DNA from: Rothia nasimurium
GTDB lineage: Bacteria; Actinomycetota; Actinomycetes; Actinomycetales; Micrococcaceae
Reading direction: 5' to 3'
Assembly (NCBI RefSeq): GCF_928392795.1
Contig: NZ_CAKMTJ010000007.1
Span: 101,505-165,504, forward strand
Length of the DNA: 64,000 nucleotides
A program made the translations under genes and the position numbers. Shown piece after piece: positions 48,827 through 56,553 of the stretch. How positions within the stretch are numbered: the first letter of the stretch is position 1; the number at the start of each line of letters is the position of its first letter. The notes below the pieces were generated by a model that was given only the letters and a program-made list of their open reading frames with translations, ran no database searches and had not been told where the DNA came from.

Positions 48827-50425
48827 CTAAGCCAGGGAGATGAGGTCCTGATATTCCTTGCTCCACAAATCTTCTACCGCATCGGGCAGCAGTAGCACGC
48901 GCTCGGGGTCAAGGGCTTCAACTGCCCCCTCATCGTGGGAAACCATCACGATGGCCCCCCGATAGTTCTTCAGGGCGTTCAAAATCTCTTCGCGCGAGGC
49001 CGGGTCGAGGTTATTGGTGGGCTCATCGAGCAGCAGAACATTGGCGGACGAGGCCACCAGGGTTGCCAGCGACAGGCGGGTTTTCTCACCACCGGAGAGC
49101 ACGCCGGCGGGCTTATCGACGTCGTCCCCCGAGAAGAGGAAGGAGCCGAGAATAGTGCGGACGCGGGTGTCATCGAGGTCGGGGGCCGCCGACTTCATGT
49201 TCTCAAAGACGGTGCGGTCGTGATCCAGAATTTCGTGTTCCTGGGCAAAGTAGCCCACCTTGGCCCCGTGGCCGTAGATGACCTCGCCGGTATCGGGCTG
49301 GGTGCTCTTAGCCAGCATGCGCAGCAGGGTGGTCTTACCGGCGCCGTTAAAGCCCAGCACCACCACGCGCGAGCCTCGGTCAATCGCCAAGTCGACATCG
49401 GTGAAAATTTCGAGGGAGCCGTAGCTCTTGGACAGCCCCGTCGCCGACAGGGGCGTCTTGCCACAGGGGGCAGGGTCGGGGAAGCGAATCGCGGCCACCT
49501 TATCGACCTGGCGCTCTTCTTCCAGCCCGCGCATGAGCTTTTCGGCGCGCTTGATCATCTGCTGGGCTGCAACCGCCTTGGTTGCCTTGGCGCGCATCTT
49601 GTTGGCCTGCTCCATCAGGGCCGAGGCCTTTTTCTGGGCGTTGGCGCGCTCGCGCTTGCGGCGGGCCTCGTCCTGCTCGCGCTGCAGCAGGTAGTTCTTC
49701 CAGCCCATGTTGTAGATATCGATGACGCAGCGGTTGGCATCCAGGTAGAAGACCTTATTGACCACCAGTTCCATCAGTTCCACGTCGTGGGAGATGACCA
49801 GGATGCCGCCCTGGTAGTTCTTCAAAAACTCGCGCAGCCAGACTACCGAGTCGGCGTCCAGGTGGTTGGTGGGCTCATCGAGCAGCATGGTGTCTGCGTT
49901 GGCAAAGAGAATGCGGGCCAGCTCGACGCGGCGGCGCTGACCACCGGAGAGGGTTGACAGGGGCTGATTAAGGACGCGCTCGGGCAGGTCAAGATTGGCG
50001 GTGATGGTAGCTGCCTCAGACTCGGCCGCATAGCCGCCACCGGCAATGAACTCAGCTTCGAGCCGGTCGTAGCGGCGCATGCCCTTGGCGTGCTCTGCGG
50101 GGTCTTCGCTAGCCATCATTTCCTGGGCCTGGCGCATTTTGCGGGCAACCCCATCCAGGCCGCGGGCCGAGAAGATGCGGTCCTTGGCGAGCTGGGTCAT
50201 GTCATCGACCTTGGGGTCCTGGGGCAGGTAGCCGATGGTGCCGCCGCGGGTGACGGTACCGTCAGCGGGCAGGGTCAGCCCGGCCAGCACCTTGGTCATG
50301 GTGGTTTTACCGGCGCCGTTTCGACCCACGAGGCCAACCTTATCGCCCTTATCGATGCGGAAGGTGACGTCCTCCATGAGTAGGCGAGCGCCAGCTCGCA
50401 GTTCGAGGTTGTTGACTGACAGCAC
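48827..50425 (-). CDS. ABC-F family ATPase
   Basis: The 532-residue protein has two nucleotide-binding domains and no membrane segment. NBD1 has GRNGAGKTT, LSGGQRRRVELAR and LLDEPTNHLD. NBD2 has GFNGAGKTT, LSGGEKTRLSLA and LLDEPTNNLD. A charged, Ala/Lys/Arg-rich helical linker (about 250-310, with QREQDEARRKRERANAQKK) joins them. ABC-F proteins act on the ribosomal E site, rescuing stalled translation or giving antibiotic resistance. The subgroup cannot be set by eye. The GTG start has AAGGAG 7 nt upstream. Confidence 0.92.
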   Translation of the reverse strand: MLSVNNLELRAGARLLMEDVTFRIDKGDKVGLVGRNGAGKTTMTKVLAGLTLPADGTVTRGGTIGYLPQDPKVDDMTQLAKDRIFSARGLDGVARKMRQAQEMMASEDPAEHAKGMRRYDRLEAEFIAGGGYAAESEAATITANLDLPERVLNQPLSTLSGGQRRRVELARILFANADTMLLDEPTNHLDADSVVWLREFLKNYQGGILVISHDVELMELVVNKVFYLDANRCVIDIYNMGWKNYLLQREQDEARRKRERANAQKKASALMEQANKMRAKATKAVAAQQMIKRAEKLMRGLEEERQVDKVAAIRFPDPAPCGKTPLSATGLSKSYGSLEIFTDVDLAIDRGSRVVVLGFNGAGKTTLLRMLAKSTQPDTGEVIYGHGAKVGYFAQEHEILDHDRTVFENMKSAAPDLDDTRVRTILGSFLFSGDDVDKPAGVLSGGEKTRLSLATLVASSANVLLLDEPTNNLDPASREEILNALKNYRGAIVMVSHDEGAVEALDPERVLLLPDAVEDLWSKEYQDLISLA

Positions 50426-50562
50426 GGGTCTGCTCCTTGGGTGGGGGGTGGGTTGGCCAGCTATCTATCTTACCGCCCCGGTGTGGTGCTGGTCGATGTT
50501 GGAAGGGCCACCGGGGCGTTGGTTCGGGCTGGCGTCACAGAAGTGAAAGAAAGGCAGAGTTT

Positions 50563-50591
50563 TTGAACGGTGTTCAAAACCTGTTTATAGT
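50563..50591 (+). promoter_or_regulatory. bioY promoter with BioQ-like operator
   Basis: TTGAAC (50563-50568), 17 bp and TATAGT (50586-50591) form a good promoter, and 7 nt later is the ATG at 50599 (leaderless). The -35 lies inside the perfect palindrome TTGAAC-GGT-GTTCAA (50563-50577). This fits the TGAAC-N3-GTTCA type of site known for the TetR-family biotin repressor BioQ of Actinobacteria. Confidence 0.7.
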
Positions 50592-50598
50592 AGTGGGC

Positions 50599-51201
50599 AT
50601 GACATCATCACAGACTTCCGTGCGCCCGGCGCGCGCCGCTGCCAATCCCGGTCGCGATCTGGCTCTTATCGCTGTTTTTGCCGCTTTTATTACCGTATGT
50701 GCCCTGTTGCCCGCTATTCCGGTGGGCCCGGCCGCTGTTCCGATTACCCTCCAGACCCTGGCGATTTACATCGCAGCCCTGACCTTAGGTGGCACCCGCG
50801 CTGCCCTTGCCGTTACCCTGTATGTCGTCGCTGGCCTGATTGGCCTTCCGGTTTTCTCTGGGGGTAAGGGCGGCTTCGGCACCATTGTCTCTCCCTCATT
50901 TGGCTACCTGCTGGGCTTTATTCCCGGTGCCCTGGTGACCGGCGGGCTTGCCTACGCAGCCCTGCGCCGCCGTATGAGCGGGGCCGGCCTGTTTGGCGCC
51001 TTTGTGGTGGCTGTACTGGCAGGTTTTGCCATCATCCAGGTCTTTGGCGTTGCCGGCATGATGATCAATGCCAACCTTGAACTGGGCGCTGCCGTTGCCG
51101 CTGCCCTGATTTACATCCCCGGCGATCTCATTAAGTGCCTGGTAGCCGTGCTGGTTGCCCTGGCTGTACACCGAGCCTTCCCCACCCTGGCCCGCCGCTA
51201 G
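50599..51201 (+). CDS. bioY: Biotin transporter S component BioY
   Basis: The 200-residue, six-helix membrane protein has ALIAVFAAFITVCALLPAIPVG, the ITLQTLAIYIAALTLGG motif and GLIGLPVFSGGKGGFGTIVSPSFGYLLGF with the conserved Asn/Gly-rich loop pattern of BioY. It binds biotin and works with the ATPase and EcfT protein encoded directly downstream. The longer open frame to 50437 is excluded because the promoter and operator lie within it. The gene begins the bioYMN unit. Confidence 0.94.
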   Translation: MTSSQTSVRPARAAANPGRDLALIAVFAAFITVCALLPAIPVGPAAVPITLQTLAIYIAALTLGGTRAALAVTLYVVAGLIGLPVFSGGKGGFGTIVSPSFGYLLGFIPGALVTGGLAYAALRRRMSGAGLFGAFVVAVLAGFAIIQVFGVAGMMINANLELGAAVAAALIYIPGDLIKCLVAVLVALAVHRAFPTLARR

Positions 51202-51215
51202 GTACGATAGAGCCC

Positions 51216-52022
51216 GTGTTTTTTTCTCGCTCTTCACGCGCAAGCGCTGCAAGCCCGTCGGCTCGGTTTTCGGACGACGGGCTGCTTGCCACCCGCTCAG
51301 CCACCGTTACCGTTGACACCGGCACCAGCGACCGCACTCTCTTACACAACATCACCGTGGAGCTTTCAGCCCCGCGTACCGCAGTGCTCGGCCTCAACGG
51401 CTCGGGTAAGTCAACCTTCTTACGACTCTTCAACGGGCTCTCCCAGCTCACCTCGGGCGAGGTCACCGTCCACGGGGTGAGCGTGAGCGAGCATCTACCT
51501 GCGGTGCGCTCGCGGGTGGGTATGCTCTTTTCAGACCCCGGCGCCCAGCTGGTGATGCCGACGGGGGTTGAGGATGTCGAGCTCTCCCTTCAGCACATCA
51601 AGGGCAAGGACGCCCGCCGCGCCGCTGCTCTGGAGGCCCTTGCTGAGCGAGGGGTTGAGCACCGCGCTTTTGACTCTGTCTATAACCTCTCAGGCGGTGA
51701 AAAGCAGTTGACCGCCCTAGCTGCTGTACTTGCAGTAGACCCTAAGGTTCTACTTTTAGATGAACCCACAACTCTTTTAGACCTCAAGAATAGGTTGAGG
51801 CTATTTGACCTGCTCGATTCCCTTCCCCAGCAGCAGGTCATCTCCACCCACGATCTTGACCTGGCAGCTACCTGCGATGAGGCAATCGTCATCCACGAGG
51901 GCCGCTTGCTGGCGCAGGGGCCGGCGGCAGACGTCCTGGCAGATTACCAGCGCTGGTGTGCCACGGACTTCCCAGCCCCACCTGAATCTGCTGAGCCCCA
52001 ACGTCCCGGGGGCCGGGCGTGA
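51216..52022 (+). CDS. bioM: Biotin ECF transporter ATPase BioM
   Basis: The 268-residue NBD has Walker A GLNGSGKST, a Q-loop region MLFSDPGAQLVMPTG, signature NLSGGEKQL, Walker B VLLLDEPTTLLD and the H-loop ISTHDLDLA. This is the EcfA pattern. I placed the start at the GTG 51216 (VFFSRSSRAS), 15 bp after the bioY stop; the upstream frame overlaps bioY. No Shine-Dalgarno is visible. A TACGAT lies 7 nt before the GTG and could be a -10, or coincidental. The stop overlaps bioN by four bases. Confidence 0.92.
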   Translation: MFFSRSSRASAASPSARFSDDGLLATRSATVTVDTGTSDRTLLHNITVELSAPRTAVLGLNGSGKSTFLRLFNGLSQLTSGEVTVHGVSVSEHLPAVRSRVGMLFSDPGAQLVMPTGVEDVELSLQHIKGKDARRAAALEALAERGVEHRAFDSVYNLSGGEKQLTALAAVLAVDPKVLLLDEPTTLLDLKNRLRLFDLLDSLPQQQVISTHDLDLAATCDEAIVIHEGRLLAQGPAADVLADYQRWCATDFPAPPESAEPQRPGGRA

Positions 52023-52633
52023 ACATTGCCAACCAGCTCTTTGGCACCTACCAGCCCCTCAGCTCCCCGGCGCACCGGGCACCCCTGTGGGCTAAAGGCG
52101 TCTTTATTCTTCTGCTGGGCATCTACCTGGCAGCTACCAGCCACTGGGGGTTTGGCCTTGCGGCCCTCGCGCTGGTGCTAGTTCTTGGGGCTCTGGCAAA
52201 AATTCCCTGGCGCACCTGGGTACAATCCCTGGCTTCTCTTTCCTGGTTGCTGGCAATTCTGTTGGTCTACTACCTGGTGAGCGGCAAGATTGAGTCGGGG
52301 GCGGACGTCCTACTGACCCTACTCACCATGATTGCAGCTTCAAAGGTGCTGCTGTGGTCGACCCCTATGCCGGTCTTGATTGACGGGTTTATCTGGCTGT
52401 GCACCCCCCTGAAGTGGGTGGGTGGCTCCCCTGAGCGGGTGGGGCTGGCTCTGGCCCTGATGGTGCGCTCTATTCCGGTGATTATGGATAGCTGGCAGCT
52501 AATTCAGGCGGCGGTAGCTGCCCGAGGAATCAAGGTCGCCCAGTTCCGGCTTTTCATTCCCCTGGTGATTGCCACGGTGGCCTACGCCCAAGAAACCGGC
52601 GACGCCCTGGCCGCCCGGGGCCTTGACCAATAA
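52019..52633 (+). CDS. bioN: Biotin ECF transporter transmembrane protein BioN
   Basis: The 204-residue protein of the EcfT/CbiQ type has about four or five helices and a C-terminal coupling region. The Ala-Arg-Gly helices needed for contact with the ATPase are seen as AAVAARGIK and ALAARGLDQ at the end. It begins at a GTG overlapping the bioM stop (GTGA). With BioM and BioY it forms the complete BioMNY biotin importer, which suggests the organism depends on external biotin. Confidence 0.93.
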   Translation: MNIANQLFGTYQPLSSPAHRAPLWAKGVFILLLGIYLAATSHWGFGLAALALVLVLGALAKIPWRTWVQSLASLSWLLAILLVYYLVSGKIESGADVLLTLLTMIAASKVLLWSTPMPVLIDGFIWLCTPLKWVGGSPERVGLALALMVRSIPVIMDSWQLIQAAVAARGIKVAQFRLFIPLVIATVAYAQETGDALAARGLDQ

Positions 52634-52678
52634 GGAATCTAGGCAAGCTCAGCCAAGAGGGGCATAATAGAAAGGACG

Positions 52679-52702
52679 AAGGTGCAGAGATGCACCTTTT
52701 TT
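52679..52702 (+). terminator. Terminator after bioN
   Basis: AAGGTGCA-GAGA-TGCACCTT followed by TTTT. A CATAAT 11 bp before it could also act as a -10, which would make this hairpin an attenuator for the ABC exporter genes. Confidence 0.8.
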
Positions 52703-52728
52703 CTTTGACGAAAACGCCCTAGGATTCC

Positions 52729-54483
52729 ATGAAAATCAACCAATTCATTCACCGGCGAGAATGGTTACTCGTCCTGGTGGCGGTGCTGTCCATCGTGGCT
52801 CAGGTCTACCTTGACCTCAAGGTACCCGAGTACATGGAGAACATCACCCTCACCATCTCAACCCCCGGGTCCAAACTGAGGGACGTCACCTCAGACGGCA
52901 CTCTCATGCTGGCAGCCGCCCTGGCCTCGATGGTCTGTGCCATTATCACCGGCTACTGCACCGCAATTTTCGGTACCACCCTAGCCCGGCGCATGCGGGC
53001 CGGGGTCTACAACAAGACCTTTGACCTCTCCAGTGCCGAGGTGAACCACATCGGTACCGACAGCCTCATCACCCGCTCCACCAACGATGTGACCCAGGTG
53101 CAGATGTTTGTGGTCATGGGTCTGCAGATGAGCATTAAGGCCCCCATCATGGCGGTCTGGGCTAGCTCCAAAATCGCTACCCAGTCGCTGACCTGGACTA
53201 TCCCTACCGGGATCGCCGTCCTCGCCACCCTGCTGGTGCTGGGCGTCGCCATGGGCCTGGCAATCCCCCGCATGATGCGCATGCAGAAAATCACCGACCG
53301 CCTCAACCGGGTAACCCGCGAGCACCTGACCGGTCTGCGCGTCATTCGGGCCTACACCACCGGGGACTTCCACGAAGAGCGCTTTGAAGAGGTCAACACC
53401 GACCTGCGCAACACCACCCTCTTCGTCAACTCCACCATGGCCTTCATCATGCCCCTGCTGACCGCCATCATGACGGGCCTGTCCCTCTCTATCTATGTGC
53501 TGGGTGCTGTGCTGATTGACGGCACCGCCGACCTGACCGAGCGCGTCACCCTCTTTGGGCAGATGGTGGTCTTCTCCACCTACGCCCTGCAGGTGGTGAC
53601 CAGCTTCATGATGATGACCGTCATCTTCGTCATGGGCCCGCGAGCCCTGGTTGCCTGGCGTCGTATCCGCGAGGTGCTCTCCACCGAGCCCGCGATTGTG
53701 GACGGCGGGGCGAGCGCTGGGGCTGCCCCGGCAGGTTCCCTGGAGTTTAGGGACGTGTCCTTCCGCTACCCCGAGGCTGACGGGGACGCCCTGCATTCGA
53801 TTTCATTTACGGCTGCCCCGGGTGAGACCGTGGCGATTATCGGCTCAACCGGCTCGGGTAAGTCCACCCTGGTGAATCTGATTCCGCGTTTTGCCGATGT
53901 GCGTGAGGGGTCGGTACTGGTGGACGGTGTTGATGTGCGCGCCTGGAACCAGAAGGACCTGCGCGACCGCCTGGCCTATGTGCCCCAAAAGAGTGTGCTC
54001 TTCTCGGGCTCGGTGGCCTCGAACCTGGCCCTGGGCGAAGGCCTGCACCCGGTGACCCCCGAGGACGTGGTGGCGGCGGCTCACGCTGCTGCGGCGGCTG
54101 AGTTCGTGGGGAAGAAAGAGGACGGCTACGCCTCGGCTGTTGCCCAGAACGGCAAGAACTTCTCAGGCGGCCAGCGGCAGCGCCTGTCGATGGCCCGGGC
54201 CTTTGCCCGCGGCGGGGAAATCATGATTTTCGATGACTCCTTCTCAGCCCTGGACTATAAGACCGAGCGGGATATCCGCAGCCAGCTCAAGAACTCCGCT
54301 AAGGGGGCAACCATTGTGGTGGTGGCCCAGCGTATCGGTACGGTACGGGAGGCCGACAAGATTCTGGTGCTCGATAAGGGCCGTCTGGTTGGCTCTGGCA
54401 CCCACGAGGAACTGCTGGCTACCAACGAGGTCTACCAGGATATTGCCCTGTCCCAGCTCTCTGAGGAGGAACTTCGCTCATGA
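52729..54483 (+). CDS. ABC exporter half-transporter with degenerate catalytic site
   Basis: The 584-residue type IV exporter subunit has six N-terminal helices (about 15-300) and an NBD with Walker A GSTGSGKST (near 371) and signature FSGGQRQRLSMARA. Two catalytic positions are altered. The residue after Walker B is Asp (IMIFDDS, position 503) instead of Glu, and the H-loop is Gln (VVVAQRIGT, position 534) instead of His. This is the pattern of the non-hydrolysing half of heterodimeric exporters. It overlaps the next subunit gene by four bases. The ATG has AGGA 6 nt upstream. Confidence 0.93.
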   Translation: MKINQFIHRREWLLVLVAVLSIVAQVYLDLKVPEYMENITLTISTPGSKLRDVTSDGTLMLAAALASMVCAIITGYCTAIFGTTLARRMRAGVYNKTFDLSSAEVNHIGTDSLITRSTNDVTQVQMFVVMGLQMSIKAPIMAVWASSKIATQSLTWTIPTGIAVLATLLVLGVAMGLAIPRMMRMQKITDRLNRVTREHLTGLRVIRAYTTGDFHEERFEEVNTDLRNTTLFVNSTMAFIMPLLTAIMTGLSLSIYVLGAVLIDGTADLTERVTLFGQMVVFSTYALQVVTSFMMMTVIFVMGPRALVAWRRIREVLSTEPAIVDGGASAGAAPAGSLEFRDVSFRYPEADGDALHSISFTAAPGETVAIIGSTGSGKSTLVNLIPRFADVREGSVLVDGVDVRAWNQKDLRDRLAYVPQKSVLFSGSVASNLALGEGLHPVTPEDVVAAAHAAAAAEFVGKKEDGYASAVAQNGKNFSGGQRQRLSMARAFARGGEIMIFDDSFSALDYKTERDIRSQLKNSAKGATIVVVAQRIGTVREADKILVLDKGRLVGSGTHEELLATNEVYQDIALSQLSEEELRS

Positions 54484-56402
54484 GCCAGTCACCAGTCTTT
54501 ACCCCCGAAGAGCTAGAGTCAGCACGCCGGGGCCTTGAGTCTTCTGAGCAGCTGCGCGATAGCCAGCTCAAAAGCGAGAAGGCAGGACGCCCCGGAGGTC
54601 ACGGCGGGCCCGGCGGCCCGCCGCGCGCACCCATGCCGGGGCAGGCGTCCGCCCCCTTTAAGCAAACTATGGGCAAGCTCCTGGCCTACCTGCGCCCGGT
54701 GCTGCCGGGCATGGTGGTCGCTATTGTCGCTGCCGTCATCGGGGTCATTCTCACCATTGTTGCCCCGCAGTTCCTCTCGGCCATCACCGACGAAATTCAA
54801 AAGGGCTTCACCGGCCAGCTGGATATGGGCGAAATCTACCGCCTCATGTGGATCTCCATCGGCATGCTGGTGACTTCCCTGCTCCTGAGTCTGGTGGAGG
54901 GGCAGATCATGGCCCGCTCGACCGTCTGGGTATCGCGCTCCATGCGCCACGACCTAGACCGCAAAATCGATCGCCTCCCCCTGGCCTACATGGATAAGGG
55001 TTCTACCGGCGACACCCTCTCGCGCGTGACCAACGACGTCGACACCCTGCAGCAGACCCTCAACAACTCCCTGGCTACCACCATTACCGGTGTGGTCACT
55101 CTGGTTGGCTCAGCCGTCATGATGTTTGTGACCGACTGGCGCATGGCCCTGGCCGCTATTGCCGCCTCCCTGCTCGGCATTGTGGCCTCCGGCTTCGTGC
55201 TGGCCCGCAGCCAGAAGTACTTCGTGGCCCAGCAGCAGCTCCTGGGTAAGCTCAACGGCCATATCGAAGAAACCCTGAGTGGCCACTCCATGATCCGCGC
55301 CTACAACGGTGAAACCGCCGCCCGCGCCGAATTTGCCGACCGCAACACTGACCTCTATCGGGTGGCCTGGAAGTCCATGTTCTTCTCGGGCCTCATGTTC
55401 CCCCTCATGGGTTTCATCGGCAACCTGGGCTACGTGGTGGTCTGCGTGGTCGGCGCCGCCCTGGTACTGAACAACACCATCACCTTCGGCGTCATCGTTG
55501 CCTTCATCGTCTACGTCCGCCTCTTCACCAATCCCCTGGGCCAGCTGGCCCAGTCGGCTACCTCCCTGCAGTCGGCGGCGGCTGCGGGCGCTCGCGTCTT
55601 TGAGTTCTTGGAGGCCGAGGAACTGGCGGACGAGTCCGCCAAGAGCACTCCCCTGCCCCAGCCCGTGCGCGGCGCTGTGGACTTTGAGGACGTGCGGTTC
55701 AGCTACGAGCCGGGCAAGGAGATTATCCACGGCTTTACCGCCTCTGTGGCCCCCGGCCAGAAGGTGGCGATTGTGGGCCCGACCGGGGCCGGTAAGACTA
55801 CTCTGGTCAACCTGCTCATGCGCTTCTACGAGCTCGATTCGGGGCAGATTCGCATTGACGGGGTACCCACCACCGACCTGACCCGTGAGCAGGTTGATTC
55901 CCTCTTTGCTATGGTGCTGCAAGATACTTGGCTCTTTGAGGGCACCCTGCGAGAGAACGTGGTTTACGGGGCCGGGGAAGTCAGCCAGGAGCGCCTGGAT
56001 GAGGTCATGGCCTCGGTTGGCCTTGATGAGCTGGTATCGCAGCTACACGACGGGTACGACACGGTACTGACCGACCAGACCCAGCTTTCTGCCGGGCAGA
56101 AGCAGCTGGTCACGATTGCCCGCGCCATGGTGGCCCAGAAGCCCCTACTGATTCTGGATGAGGCGACCTCGTCGGTCGATACCCGCACCGAACTGCTGAT
56201 TGCCCGGGCCCTGGGCCAGCTGGCAGTGGGCAAGACCTCCTTCGTGATTGCCCACCGTCTCTCTACTATTCGGGACGCCGACGTCATCTTTGCTATGCGC
56301 GACGGCGACATCGTCGAATCCGGCTCCCACGCTGAGCTGCTGGAGCGCGACGGCTTCTACGCCGAGCTCTATAACTCGCAGTTCGCGGGGGCGGACGAGT
56401 AA
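54480..56402 (+). CDS. ABC exporter half-transporter, catalytically complete partner
   Basis: The 640-residue partner has an N-terminal Gly/Pro-rich extension (about 1-55), six helices (about 65-345) and an NBD with Walker A GPTGAGKTT, Walker B LLILDEATSSVD with catalytic Glu (near 561) and H-loop FVIAHRLSTI. Its signature is QLSAGQKQLV, with Ala in place of Gly, which would pair with the degenerate site of the other subunit. The arrangement matches TM287/288, LmrCD and TmrAB type multidrug or lipid exporters. The ATGA overlap and GAGGAGGAA ribosome site imply equal production. Confidence 0.93.
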   Translation: MSQSPVFTPEELESARRGLESSEQLRDSQLKSEKAGRPGGHGGPGGPPRAPMPGQASAPFKQTMGKLLAYLRPVLPGMVVAIVAAVIGVILTIVAPQFLSAITDEIQKGFTGQLDMGEIYRLMWISIGMLVTSLLLSLVEGQIMARSTVWVSRSMRHDLDRKIDRLPLAYMDKGSTGDTLSRVTNDVDTLQQTLNNSLATTITGVVTLVGSAVMMFVTDWRMALAAIAASLLGIVASGFVLARSQKYFVAQQQLLGKLNGHIEETLSGHSMIRAYNGETAARAEFADRNTDLYRVAWKSMFFSGLMFPLMGFIGNLGYVVVCVVGAALVLNNTITFGVIVAFIVYVRLFTNPLGQLAQSATSLQSAAAAGARVFEFLEAEELADESAKSTPLPQPVRGAVDFEDVRFSYEPGKEIIHGFTASVAPGQKVAIVGPTGAGKTTLVNLLMRFYELDSGQIRIDGVPTTDLTREQVDSLFAMVLQDTWLFEGTLRENVVYGAGEVSQERLDEVMASVGLDELVSQLHDGYDTVLTDQTQLSAGQKQLVTIARAMVAQKPLLILDEATSSVDTRTELLIARALGQLAVGKTSFVIAHRLSTIRDADVIFAMRDGDIVESGSHAELLERDGFYAELYNSQFAGADE

Positions 56403-56439
56403 GCCCCACCCCCGCCCCCAAGGGGACCTGATTTCCAAA

Positions 56440-56470
56440 AAGGGACCGCATAATGTGCGGTCCCTTTTAG
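56440..56470 (+). terminator. Terminator after the ABC exporter genes
   Basis: AAAGGGACCGCA-TAATG-TGCGGTCCCTTT followed by TA. It separates the exporter from the restriction locus. Confidence 0.9.
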
Positions 56471-56502
56471 GTTTTGAGGTCCCCTTCCAAGCGCTGACCA
56501 GG

Positions 56503-56508
56503 CTAAAA
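56503..56508 (+). promoter_or_regulatory. Candidate -10 of hsdR
   Basis: TAAAAT about 45 bp before the hsdR ATG; the transcript would start near 56515. The -35 is poor. Confidence 0.3.
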
Positions 56509-56553
56509 TATGTGTGATTGCACCTACACCTTCTCGCACAGTCACGAGGCGCT

